A stretch of 13,145 nt of DNA from positions 1 to 13,145 of the forward strand of contig JAQYWJ010000029.1 of assembly GCA_030145005.1 (NCBI GenBank). The letters are read 5' to 3'. Within the stretch, counting starts at the first letter, position 1. Every line of letters begins with the position of its first letter. This stretch comes from Desulfobacter sp. Its GTDB lineage: Bacteria; Desulfobacterota; Desulfobacteria; Desulfobacterales; Desulfobacteraceae. Positions 1 to 6,485 of this stretch are shown here, in pieces. Both the position numbers and the translations under genes were made by a program. The notes below the pieces were generated by a model. It was not told the origin of the DNA. It saw only the letters and a program-made list of their open reading frames with translations, and did not search any database.

Positions 1-6
1 AAAAGA

Positions 7-1494
7 ATGCTTGATAAAACATATTTAAATCTAATTGCGAAAAAAAGAAGTGATAAAGAACAGTCTATACAGTTTTTTAGTAATTCTATATCAAGCGTGA
101 TAAGACAGAATATACTTTTCTGCGGTGCAAACAATTCTATAAAAGATGCTGCAATTCTAATGAAACAGCACAGATGCGGTTCTATTCTAATAAAACAGGA
201 AGGCAGATATATAGGTATAACTACAGATCAGGATTTTAGAAATAAAGTTGTGGCTGCAGATTTAAATATTTCAAATCCTATTTCTGATATAATGTCTTAT
301 CCTTTAATAAGCATACCAGAGCATTCAAGTGTATTTGAAGCTTTCATAAAAATAATGAAAACAGGAGTAAAACATTTAGCAATAATAAACAATGAAAATG
401 ATGCAATAGGAGTGATTTCAAATAGCGATCTTATAAATGCTCAAGGGAAACTTCCTTTTTTATTTATAAAAGAAATAAATAAGGCTGTTTCTTATGAAGA
501 AATATCAAAAAAACAAAGACAGCTTCCTCAAAGCATATATACCTTAATAAATGAAGGCGCAAAAGCTCAGAATATAAATAACTTTGTTACTGCAATAACA
601 GATGCGATTTTAGAAAAGTTGATAAAGTTTGCTATAGATGAAATAGGACAACCTCCTGTCAAGTTTGCTTTTATGGTTATGGGAAGCGAAGGGAGAAAAG
701 AACAGACTCTTAAAACGGATCAGGATAATGCTATCATTTTTGAGGATGTAAATGAGGAAAAATTGGAATCTGTAAATGCATATTTTTTAAAGTTAGGTGA
801 ATACGTATGTAATATGCTTGATGAAACAGGATATGATTTTTGTAAAGGTGATATAATGGCAAAAAATCCAAAATGGTGTCAGCCTATTTCCATATGGAAA
901 AAGTATTTTAAAGAATGGATTTATAAAGCGAGTCCTGAAGCACTTCTCCAAACAAGCATTTTTTTTGATTTTCGTTTTGGATATGGAGATATTAGTTTAG
1001 TAAGTGAGCTTAGAGAGTATCTTTTTGATTTTTTGGACAACCGGAAAGGTTTTTTTAGTAATCTGGCTGAAAACACATCTTACTTTAGATTGCCTATAGG
1101 CTTTTTTGGTAATTTTATTGTTGAATCTAAAGGTAAATTTAAGAATACTTTTGATATTAAAGGAGCGATGATGCTTGTGGTAGATTTTGCAAGAATATAT
1201 GCTCTTCAAAATAAAATATCTGCTACAAATACTATGGAACGATTAGAGATGCTATATAAAAAAAATGTAATAAGCGAATCCGATTATAATGAAATAAGCC
1301 ATTCTTACAGCTATATGATGACTTTAAGATTTACAAATCAAATACATGCAATCATCAATGAAGGTGGAGAACCTAATAATAATATTAATCCTAAAAAGCT
1401 ATCCAAAATAGAACAGCAGACGTTAAAAGAAATATTTAAGAAAACAGAAAAAACGAGGGCAAAACTTCAACTGGATTTTTTGAAAGTAATATAA
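7..1494 (+). CDS. CBS-domain / DUF294 putative nucleotidyltransferase, probably 5'-partial
   Basis: Seen: 495 codons from the first ATG. Two CBS repeats lie at about residues 38-87 and 100-148. A nucleotidyltransferase core follows, with MGSEGRKEQ at 225-233 and DQD at 238-240, matching the GS...DxD pattern. The C-terminal part, about 350-490, fits the DUF294 C-terminal domain. Family knowledge: these cytosolic proteins usually carry an N-terminal cyclic-nucleotide-binding domain before the CBS pair and run to about 620 residues; many are annotated as signal-transduction proteins, and substrates are not settled. The two codons before the ATG are open (AAA, AGA) and residues 1-37 look like the linker that follows the cNMP domain, so the true start is probably outside the window. 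Odd: the gene is very AT-rich, with many ATA Ile and AGA Arg codons, unlike the later genes. It is convergent with the membrane-protein gene. Family is secure; the start is not. Confidence 0.85.
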   Translation: MLDKTYLNLIAKKRSDKEQSIQFFSNSISSVIRQNILFCGANNSIKDAAILMKQHRCGSILIKQEGRYIGITTDQDFRNKVVAADLNISNPISDIMSYPLISIPEHSSVFEAFIKIMKTGVKHLAIINNENDAIGVISNSDLINAQGKLPFLFIKEINKAVSYEEISKKQRQLPQSIYTLINEGAKAQNINNFVTAITDAILEKLIKFAIDEIGQPPVKFAFMVMGSEGRKEQTLKTDQDNAIIFEDVNEEKLESVNAYFLKLGEYVCNMLDETGYDFCKGDIMAKNPKWCQPISIWKKYFKEWIYKASPEALLQTSIFFDFRFGYGDISLVSELREYLFDFLDNRKGFFSNLAENTSYFRLPIGFFGNFIVESKGKFKNTFDIKGAMMLVVDFARIYALQNKISATNTMERLEMLYKKNVISESDYNEISHSYSYMMTLRFTNQIHAIINEGGEPNNNINPKKLSKIEQQTLKEIFKKTEKTRAKLQLDFLKVI

Positions 1495-1561
1495 TTAGAA
1501 GAAGGAAATTAATAAAAATACAAAAAAATAAAGGATTGGTTTTGGGGTGAAAAGTCCGAAC

Positions 1562-2374
1562 TCACAGATCTGAGGGAGGCGTATCTTCCGGTTTGTAATC
1601 AATGATTGCTTGAGCTTCGTTTTCTGGTTCTTCCAACAAAAGCGGCTGACCGTCTTGGGAGTGGTATTCCAGACTGAGACGATGTTTTTCGACTTCGATA
1701 TGGCTTTCAATGCTTTTTCTGGCAAGCAGATAGCGCAGATAAATGATCCAAAGTCCTACGCAGAAAACAATTACTACCAGTGCTACAAATACCCATTTGT
1801 ATTGAATGAAAAAATCAATCCCGATGTGCCCAAGGTAGGTGATCATGTTGGGAATAATCCAGTATAAAATACCCCCAACGAACACCAAAAAGCCGATGTT
1901 GAAAATATTCATACGGCTGATACGGTTCAAAGTCGATTCCAGCTTGTTTTCAATGCCAGTTTCATTTACAGGACCAGAATCGCCGTCAGCCACCTTATCA
2001 CCATGAAAAATTACCAGGTAAGCTTTGACGACAAATGCAAAAAGCATCATGACCCCAATGGGAATACAGATGGCCGCCACGAACCAAGCCCGAAAGGGAA
2101 ACGGCACTTCCTGGGTATTGAGTCGCACCGTGTACTTTTCAAGGGGACCGAATACCTTCTCGAAGTTATGTTTGTTGAAATCGCTTAGATTATTTCCACT
2201 GGATTCGTGTATGACATTGCCCTGGTTATCGAGCACCTGAAGGATGGATTGTTTGCCTGCCGTCATGGCCGCCAAGGCAAAAATTTCCAGCTCAAGCAAA
2301 AAAAGGCCCACAACAACGATAGTAAAAAGGGTCTTATTTTCCTGCAATAGATCGGTGATTTTAGATGATTTCAC
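1562..2374 (-). CDS. four-helix membrane protein of unknown function
   Basis: I do not recognise a family. Seen: 270 residues with hydrophobic segments at about 16-37, 96-123, 155-182 and 192-217. A polar stretch of about 55 residues lies between helices 1 and 2. The C-terminal tail of about 50 residues is acidic and rich in Glu and Pro (ends PEDTPPSDL). With the N-terminus in the cytosol, the 38-95 loop would be periplasmic and the tail cytosolic. The start is GTG at 2374, because an in-frame TAA lies about 40 bases upstream and no ATG is in frame between them; a weak purine-rich AAGAAAAG precedes it. A TATAAT box sits 36-41 bases upstream, so it is probably a single-gene unit, separated from sdhB by that operon's terminator. 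Base composition resembles the sdh genes and not the AT-rich gene it faces. The nearby respiratory complex suggests nothing firm about its role. Confidence 0.7.
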   Translation of the reverse strand: MKSSKITDLLQENKTLFTIVVVGLFLLELEIFALAAMTAGKQSILQVLDNQGNVIHESSGNNLSDFNKHNFEKVFGPLEKYTVRLNTQEVPFPFRAWFVAAICIPIGVMMLFAFVVKAYLVIFHGDKVADGDSGPVNETGIENKLESTLNRISRMNIFNIGFLVFVGGILYWIIPNMITYLGHIGIDFFIQYKWVFVALVVIVFCVGLWIIYLRYLLARKSIESHIEVEKHRLSLEYHSQDGQPLLLEEPENEAQAIIDYKPEDTPPSDL

Positions 2375-2409
2375 GGCATCACTTTTCTTAACACTGGCGA
2401 TTTGGTCAA

Positions 2410-2415
2410 ATTATA
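2410..2415 (-). promoter_or_regulatory. candidate -10 box for the membrane-protein gene
   Basis: A perfect TATAAT on the - strand would place a transcription start near 2403, about 30 bases before the GTG start at 2374. The hexamer 17 bases upstream (TAAATC) is a poor -35 match, so this is only a weak promoter call. Confidence 0.3.
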
Positions 2416-2528
2416 CATAAATAATAAGAATTGATTTAAATAATTTCAAAAACAGCCGCCGCCATTTAATTCTTATCATTTTTGATGTGTCTTTCCACAT
2501 TAAAATTAATGCATTCTATGTTAAATTT

Positions 2529-2557
2529 AAAAAGGTGGGACAAACTGAAGTCCCACC
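2529..2557 (-). terminator. intrinsic terminator of the sdhCAB operon
   Basis: A perfect 8-bp stem, GGTGGGAC (2534-2541) with GTCCCACC (2550-2557), encloses an 8-base loop. On the - strand it is followed at once by five T residues. It starts 24 bases after the sdhB stop and points the same way as the operon, so it fits a rho-independent terminator. Confidence 0.85.
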
Positions 2558-2580
2558 CTGTAATGTTTTCTTACACAGCT

Positions 2581-3351
2581 TTACATCGCTGTAGAACAAA
2601 CGCCTGCTGACAGGAACTCTCTGTTCAAACGAGCAATATTGGTTATTTCAATGTTTTTAGGACATGATGCTTCGCATTCTCTTTCATTTGAGCAGTTGCC
2701 AAAGCCACAACTATCCATAGTTCTTACCATAGCCAATGCGCGTTTAGCTGCCTCAGGTCTACCCTGGGGAAGCAGAGCAAGATGGGAAATCTTGGCGCCG
2801 ACAAAGAGCATTGCAGAAGCATTCGGACATGCAGCAACGCAGGCGCCGCACCCAATACATTCTGCTCCATTCATGGCAAGTTCACATGTTTCATATGTAA
2901 CCGGCAAATTATTTGCGTCGGGAGCGCCCCCGGCTTTAGCAGTTATATAACCGCCGGCCTGGATGATCTTGTCAAATGCGCTTCTATCAACAACAAGGTC
3001 TTTTACGACCTTAAACGCTTTTGCTCTGAAGGGTTCAACAAATACTGTGTCGCCATCTTTGAAACGTCTCATGTGAAGCTGGCAAAGGGTAGTTCCTTTC
3101 TCTTCTCCGTGAGCATACCCGTTTACAACTTGGCCGCACATTCCGCAAATACCTTCGCGGCAGTCATGATCAAAGGCAATGGGTTCTATTCCCTTAATTG
3201 TAAGATCATCATTTACGATATCAAGCATTTCCAAAAAAGAGGCATCAGTGGAAATATTTTTTGCTTGATAGGTTTCAATTTTGCCTTTTTTCTCACCCAG
3301 TTTCTGGCGCCAGACCTTTAGTGTTAGATTGATAAATTTTTCTTCCATCAC
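2581..3351 (-). CDS. sdhB: succinate dehydrogenase/fumarate reductase iron-sulfur subunit
   Basis: This subunit passes electrons from the flavoprotein to the membrane cytochrome b. Seen: the [2Fe-2S] set is C64, C69, C72 and C90 in a CREGICGMCG context. The [4Fe-4S] set is CIGCGACVAAC (C165, C168, C171) with C175. The [3Fe-4S] set is completed by C220, C226 and C230 followed by Pro. An additional Cys lies at 215. The 256-residue length is normal for the family. The wording GFGNC...CEASCPK resembles type B enzymes of Bacteroidetes-like and deltaproteobacterial organisms. The start is ambiguous: GTG at 3351 overlaps the sdhA stop by four bases (GTGA), and an ATG follows directly at 3348. An AAGGAG lies 6 bases before the GTG and 9 before the ATG, so either works. 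It is the last gene of the operon, ahead of a terminator. Direction of catalysis cannot be told from this subunit. Confidence 0.95.
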   Translation of the reverse strand: MMEEKFINLTLKVWRQKLGEKKGKIETYQAKNISTDASFLEMLDIVNDDLTIKGIEPIAFDHDCREGICGMCGQVVNGYAHGEEKGTTLCQLHMRRFKDGDTVFVEPFRAKAFKVVKDLVVDRSAFDKIIQAGGYITAKAGGAPDANNLPVTYETCELAMNGAECIGCGACVAACPNASAMLFVGAKISHLALLPQGRPEAAKRALAMVRTMDSCGFGNCSNERECEASCPKNIEITNIARLNREFLSAGVCSTAM

Positions 3352-5261
3352 TTGTAGCTCCTTTGCGTTAATTTCACACTCTCAAAAACAAGTGGCTCTT
3401 TGTTTAATATAGGTGTTTTGCCTTCACCGGCATATTCCCATGCAGCAACGTGGCAGAAATTTTCATCATCTCTCTTGGCTTCGTTTTCTTCTGTCTGGGA
3501 CTCTTCCCTGAAATGCCCACCACAGGATTCTTCACGGGTCAGCGCATCACGAGCCAGAAGCTCGCCGAATTCAAGGTAATCAGCAAGTCTGTAGCCTTTT
3601 TCCAGAGTCTGGTTAAAATCTTTGCTGCTTCCTGTAACATTAACATTCTGCCAGAATTCTTCACGCAGTGCGGAAATTTTTTGAATCCCTTCTTTCAACC
3701 CTGCGTCATTACGGGCCATGCCACAGTATTCCCACATATAATGGCCAAGCTCTTTGTGGATATCATCAACAGTTCTCTTGCCGTTAATGTTCATAAGCTT
3801 GTTCAGTTTCTCATTAAGCTGTGTCTCTGAATCTTTAAAAGCCTGGTGAGAAGTGTCTACATCCGTCAGGGACTGGGTTGCCAGGTATCCGCCGATGGTA
3901 TAGGGAAGAACAAAATATCCGTCTGAAAGGCCCTGCATCAGTGCACTTGCACCAAGACGGTTAGCACCGTGGTCAGAGAAGTTGGCGCCACCCAGACAGA
4001 AAAGACCGTTACGGGTTGTCATAAGGTTATAATCAACCCAGGTACCGCCCATAACATAATGGATGGCAGGATAGATTTTCATGGGCACTTTATACGGATC
4101 TTCATCCTGGATTTTATCGTACATCTGGAAAAGGTTGCCATATTTTGCTCTGATGACATCTTCTCCGTCACGTTGGATTGCTTCGGTAAAATCCAGATAT
4201 ACGGCAAGGCCCGTGTTTCCAACGCCTCTTCCTTCATCGCACGCCATTTTTGCATTACGCGAAGCAACATCGCGAGGAACAAGGTTACCGAAACTTGGAT
4301 ATTTACGCTCCAGGTAGTAATCCCTTTCGTTTTCAGGAATTTGCTCCGGACTGCGGTTATCGCCGGCTTTCTTTGGAACCCATATTCTACCGTCATTTCT
4401 AAGACTTTCACTCATAAGTGTCAGTTTAGACTGATAATCTCCATGCACGGTAATACATGTCGGATGGATCTGGGTATAACAGGGATTGGCAAATGCGGCG
4501 CCTTTTTTGTAAGCTGCCCAGCATGCAGAGACATTGGAATGCATACCACTGGTGGACAGAAAGTATACATTGTCGTATCCGCCTGTGGCAAGAACTACGG
4601 CATGGGCTGAATGCCTTTCAATTTCTCCGGTTACCAGATTACGACAGATAACACCTCTAGCGCAACCGTCTACAATAACGATGTCAAGGATATCACGTCT
4701 GGCGTACATTTCTACACCGCCAAGACCGATCTGACGACTCAGCTGACCATAAACGCCGAGAAGTAACTGCTGCCCCGTCTGCCCTCTGGCATAAAAGGTA
4801 CGTGAAACCTGGGCACCACCGAATGACCGGTTTGCATGAAGTCCGCCGTATTCTCTTGCAAAGGGAACACCGGTGGCAACACAATGGTCAATAATGGCAT
4901 TAGCATTCTGGGCAAGACGGTAAACATTTGCTTCTCTTGCACGGTAATCGCCGCCCTTAATTGTATCATAAAAAAGGTTATATACGCTATCGCCGTCACC
5001 GGGATAATTTTTTGCTGCGTTGATGCCGCCCTGGGCAGCAATACTGTGCGCTCTTCGCGGAGTGTCCTGAATGCAGAAATTTTTTACATGATACCCAAGA
5101 TCTGCCATAGTTGCCGCGGCTGAACCGCCGGCAAGACCTGTTCCCACGACGATGACTTCAAATTTTCTTTTATTTGCAGGATTGACTTTTTTTAAATCAA
5201 ATTTATATCTATCCCACTTGCCCTCTAGAGGACCTGACGGAACATTGGAATTTAATTGCAT
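3348..5261 (-). CDS. sdhA: succinate dehydrogenase/fumarate reductase flavoprotein subunit
   Basis: This is the catalytic subunit on the cytosolic face, interconverting succinate and fumarate with covalently bound FAD. Seen: FAD-binding GTGLAGGSAA at 40-49; HSIAAQGGI with His72 as the expected covalent flavin ligand; HPT at 266-268; PRDVASR with Arg330 and Arg335 in the active-site segment; HYVMGG with His401; and NRLGASAL around 434-441. At 637 residues it is full length. The N-terminal extension before the Rossmann motif (PLEGKWDRYKFDLKKVNPANKR, split: PLEGKWDRYKF then DLKKVNPANKR) is typical of the type B family. ATG at 5261 is preceded by a GGGGGA-like Shine-Dalgarno sequence. It lies 29 bases after sdhC and overlaps sdhB by four bases, so translation of A and B is probably coupled. 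Family is certain; whether the cell uses it mainly as dehydrogenase or fumarate reductase is open. Confidence 0.96.
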   Translation of the reverse strand: MQLNSNVPSGPLEGKWDRYKFDLKKVNPANKRKFEVIVVGTGLAGGSAAATMADLGYHVKNFCIQDTPRRAHSIAAQGGINAAKNYPGDGDSVYNLFYDTIKGGDYRAREANVYRLAQNANAIIDHCVATGVPFAREYGGLHANRSFGGAQVSRTFYARGQTGQQLLLGVYGQLSRQIGLGGVEMYARRDILDIVIVDGCARGVICRNLVTGEIERHSAHAVVLATGGYDNVYFLSTSGMHSNVSACWAAYKKGAAFANPCYTQIHPTCITVHGDYQSKLTLMSESLRNDGRIWVPKKAGDNRSPEQIPENERDYYLERKYPSFGNLVPRDVASRNAKMACDEGRGVGNTGLAVYLDFTEAIQRDGEDVIRAKYGNLFQMYDKIQDEDPYKVPMKIYPAIHYVMGGTWVDYNLMTTRNGLFCLGGANFSDHGANRLGASALMQGLSDGYFVLPYTIGGYLATQSLTDVDTSHQAFKDSETQLNEKLNKLMNINGKRTVDDIHKELGHYMWEYCGMARNDAGLKEGIQKISALREEFWQNVNVTGSSKDFNQTLEKGYRLADYLEFGELLARDALTREESCGGHFREESQTEENEAKRDDENFCHVAAWEYAGEGKTPILNKEPLVFESVKLTQRSYK

Positions 5262-5290
5262 GTATCCCCCTGATTAATTGATAGTTGTAG

Positions 5291-5932
5291 CTATGAGATC
5301 ATATTAAAAGCGATTGGAATTAAACCGAATCCTGCCCCGACAATCAAACTAAAAAGTATACCAAATCCTCTAACGATAGGCATATACTTCGGATGGCTGG
5401 CGCCAAAAGACTGGAAAGCACTCCAAAAGCCGTGATTTACATGAAATGCCACCACTACCATAGACACGATATAGAACGCAAGATACGCAGGTTTGGCAAA
5501 AACCCCGGCTGTGACGTCAAAGGTAGACAAGGTGGAATGGTCGGCAAATTTCATAGAAACAAGATGAACTACTATAAAAACCAATATAAAAAGACCTGTG
5601 TAAGGCATAGTGGCCGATGCCAATGTCCGGCCGCCGGCGTTACTCTTTTTTTTGTATCTAACAGGTCTTGCAGCAAGGTTTTGAAAATATAGAATCAATG
5701 CCGTGCCAATATGAATCAGGGCAAAAACAATCAAACCCGCTTCTGCGATGTGGATAAGGACCCCAAGTGCATGAAGATGCTCAACATAAGCATTAAACGC
5801 ATCTTTTCCGCCATAAACAAACAGGTTTCCAATGAGGTGACTTGTCAGGAAGAGGCAGAAAGCGAGACCGGTTACTGCCATAAACTGCTTCTTGGCTACA
5901 GAGCAGCTAAAAGTTCGTACCAGCCAGTTCAT
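5291..5932 (-). CDS. sdhC: succinate dehydrogenase/fumarate reductase cytochrome b subunit, type B dihaem
   Basis: This is the membrane anchor that carries two haem b groups and the menaquinone site. Seen: 213 residues with five hydrophobic helices. Candidate axial ligands are His32, His74, His123 and His164; the spacings of 42, 49 and 41 resemble those of the Bacillus subtilis and Wolinella type B proteins. The segment FHVNHGFWSAF at 163-173 lines up with the last haem ligand of the B. subtilis protein. Odd: the residue two before His164 is Ala, where Wolinella fumarate reductase has its E-pathway Glu. No SdhD is present, as expected for type B. ATG at 5932 has AAAGGA seven bases upstream. 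It is the first gene of the operon, with a long leader that contains a palindrome ending about 20 bases before the start. Confidence 0.93.
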   Translation of the reverse strand: MNWLVRTFSCSVAKKQFMAVTGLAFCLFLTSHLIGNLFVYGGKDAFNAYVEHLHALGVLIHIAEAGLIVFALIHIGTALILYFQNLAARPVRYKKKSNAGGRTLASATMPYTGLFILVFIVVHLVSMKFADHSTLSTFDVTAGVFAKPAYLAFYIVSMVVVAFHVNHGFWSAFQSFGASHPKYMPIVRGFGILFSLIVGAGFGLIPIAFNMIS

Positions 5933-5953
5933 AATTTAATCCTTTCTAAATTC

Positions 5954-5995
5954 GGCAGCAATACATAATTAAATTTTAATTTATGTAATATTGCC
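5954..5995. repeat. imperfect AT-rich inverted repeat in the sdhC leader
   Basis: The outer arms GGCA (5954-5957) and TGCC (5992-5995), and the inner arms TACATAA-TTAAA and TTTAATTTATGTA, pair around a short centre. Mismatches and one gap lie between the outer and inner parts. It ends about 20 bases before the sdhC Shine-Dalgarno region, so it could be an operator or an RNA hairpin affecting translation. The low complexity of the region makes chance pairing more likely. Confidence 0.4.
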
Positions 5996-6050
5996 TTAAA
6001 TTTTAATAAAATTAAATACTAAATCGTATTCAGCGAAAAAGTGCCAATAT

Positions 6051-6074
6051 TTTTATCCCTCCTTTTATCCCTCC
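6051..6074. repeat. tandem 12-bp duplication in the sdhC leader
   Basis: Two exact copies of TTTTATCCCTCC lie head to tail (6051-6062 and 6063-6074), followed by six more T residues. On the transcribed strand this reads GGAGGGATAAAA twice, so two Shine-Dalgarno-like GGAGGG motifs are present with no reasonable gene after them. Confidence 0.8.
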
Positions 6075-6166
6075 TTTTTTGCCTAATATTGTTAATATAC
6101 ACAAATTGCAATACCAATCAAAAAACCAAGCCCTGTCGAATGCAAACGAACTAAATAAGCTTAAAA

Positions 6167-6195
6167 TGTATAAACAATACATGTTGAATTGTCAA
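6167..6195 (-). promoter_or_regulatory. sigma-70-type promoter for sdhCAB
   Basis: On the - strand a perfect TTGACA (6195-6190) is followed by a 17-base spacer and TATACA (6172-6167). The predicted start is near 6160, which gives a leader of about 230 nt before sdhC. This is the best promoter match in the window, but it is a match by eye only. Confidence 0.6.
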
Positions 6196-6295
6196 TATAA
6201 AATTTCCAATTTATCTTTCTATAATTTTGCTAATATTTTCAAAGACTTCAACTTCGCCATCACGCTTTCAACACGCTGTTTTTAATGAGTTTTTA

Positions 6296-6438
6296 TAGGC
6301 TCTGTCTGACAATTCAAACAGTCAGTCATTGGACATGGGGAAATCCCAAAAAATATCTCTTAACCCCAAGGTATTGGTAATATTAAGACCTATTTATTTC
6401 TGTTTTCGGGGCATGAGGCAATTGTCAGACAAAGCCTA
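6296..6438. mobile_element. MITE-like element with 19-bp terminal inverted repeats
   Basis: The left end TAGGCTCTGTCTGACAATT (6296-6314) and the reverse complement of 6420-6438 agree at 18 of 19 positions. If the element proper runs from GGCT to AGCC (6298-6436, 139 bp), both ends are flanked by TA, which could be a TA target duplication. There is no room for a transposase. Each repeat contains a small TTGTC-N-GACAA-type palindrome. The internal sequence has a GGGATTTCCC palindrome. This is most likely a non-autonomous derivative of an insertion sequence; I cannot name the parent family. Confidence 0.6.
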
Positions 6439-6485
6439 ATACCGTATTTATTGATATCAGGGCCATGGAAATTCTAAAATGATTA

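Larger units (their letters stand above)
5933..6485. other. gene-free stretch between maeB and sdhC
   Basis: 553 AT-rich bases without a convincing gene. From left to right they hold the sdhC Shine-Dalgarno sequence, an imperfect AT-rich palindrome (5954-5995), a 12-bp tandem duplication (6051-6074), a sigma-70 promoter pointing at sdhC (6167-6195), a 20-codon open stretch on the - strand of doubtful meaning (6219-6281), and a MITE-like element (6296-6438). No hairpin followed by a T-run is visible directly after the maeB stop. Confidence 0.7.

Noticed and set aside
1495..1561. Terminator between the convergent DUF294 and membrane-protein genes
   Set aside because: A and T runs are present, but I found no G/C stem next to them on either strand.
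2782..3321. Long + strand frame of 179 codons opposite sdhB
   Set aside because: It is the antisense shadow of sdhB, whose cysteine clusters and ribosome-binding site make it the real gene; the same holds for the other frames opposite sdhA, maeB and the liv genes.
6032..6046. Sigma-54-like TTGGCAC...CGCT on the - strand upstream of sdhC
   Set aside because: The distance between GG and GC is nine bases, and the sigma-54 pattern needs ten; the downstream half is also weak.
6219..6281. 20-codon - strand open stretch (KQRVESVMAKLKSLKILAKL) next to the MITE-like element
   Set aside because: It looks protein-like, but it has a stop directly upstream and no real start, and is too short to separate from chance; it may be an IS remnant.
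6079..6285. 68-codon + strand frame between sdhC and maeB
   Set aside because: TTG start without a ribosome-binding site, low-complexity AT-rich composition, and it runs antisense through the sdh promoter.
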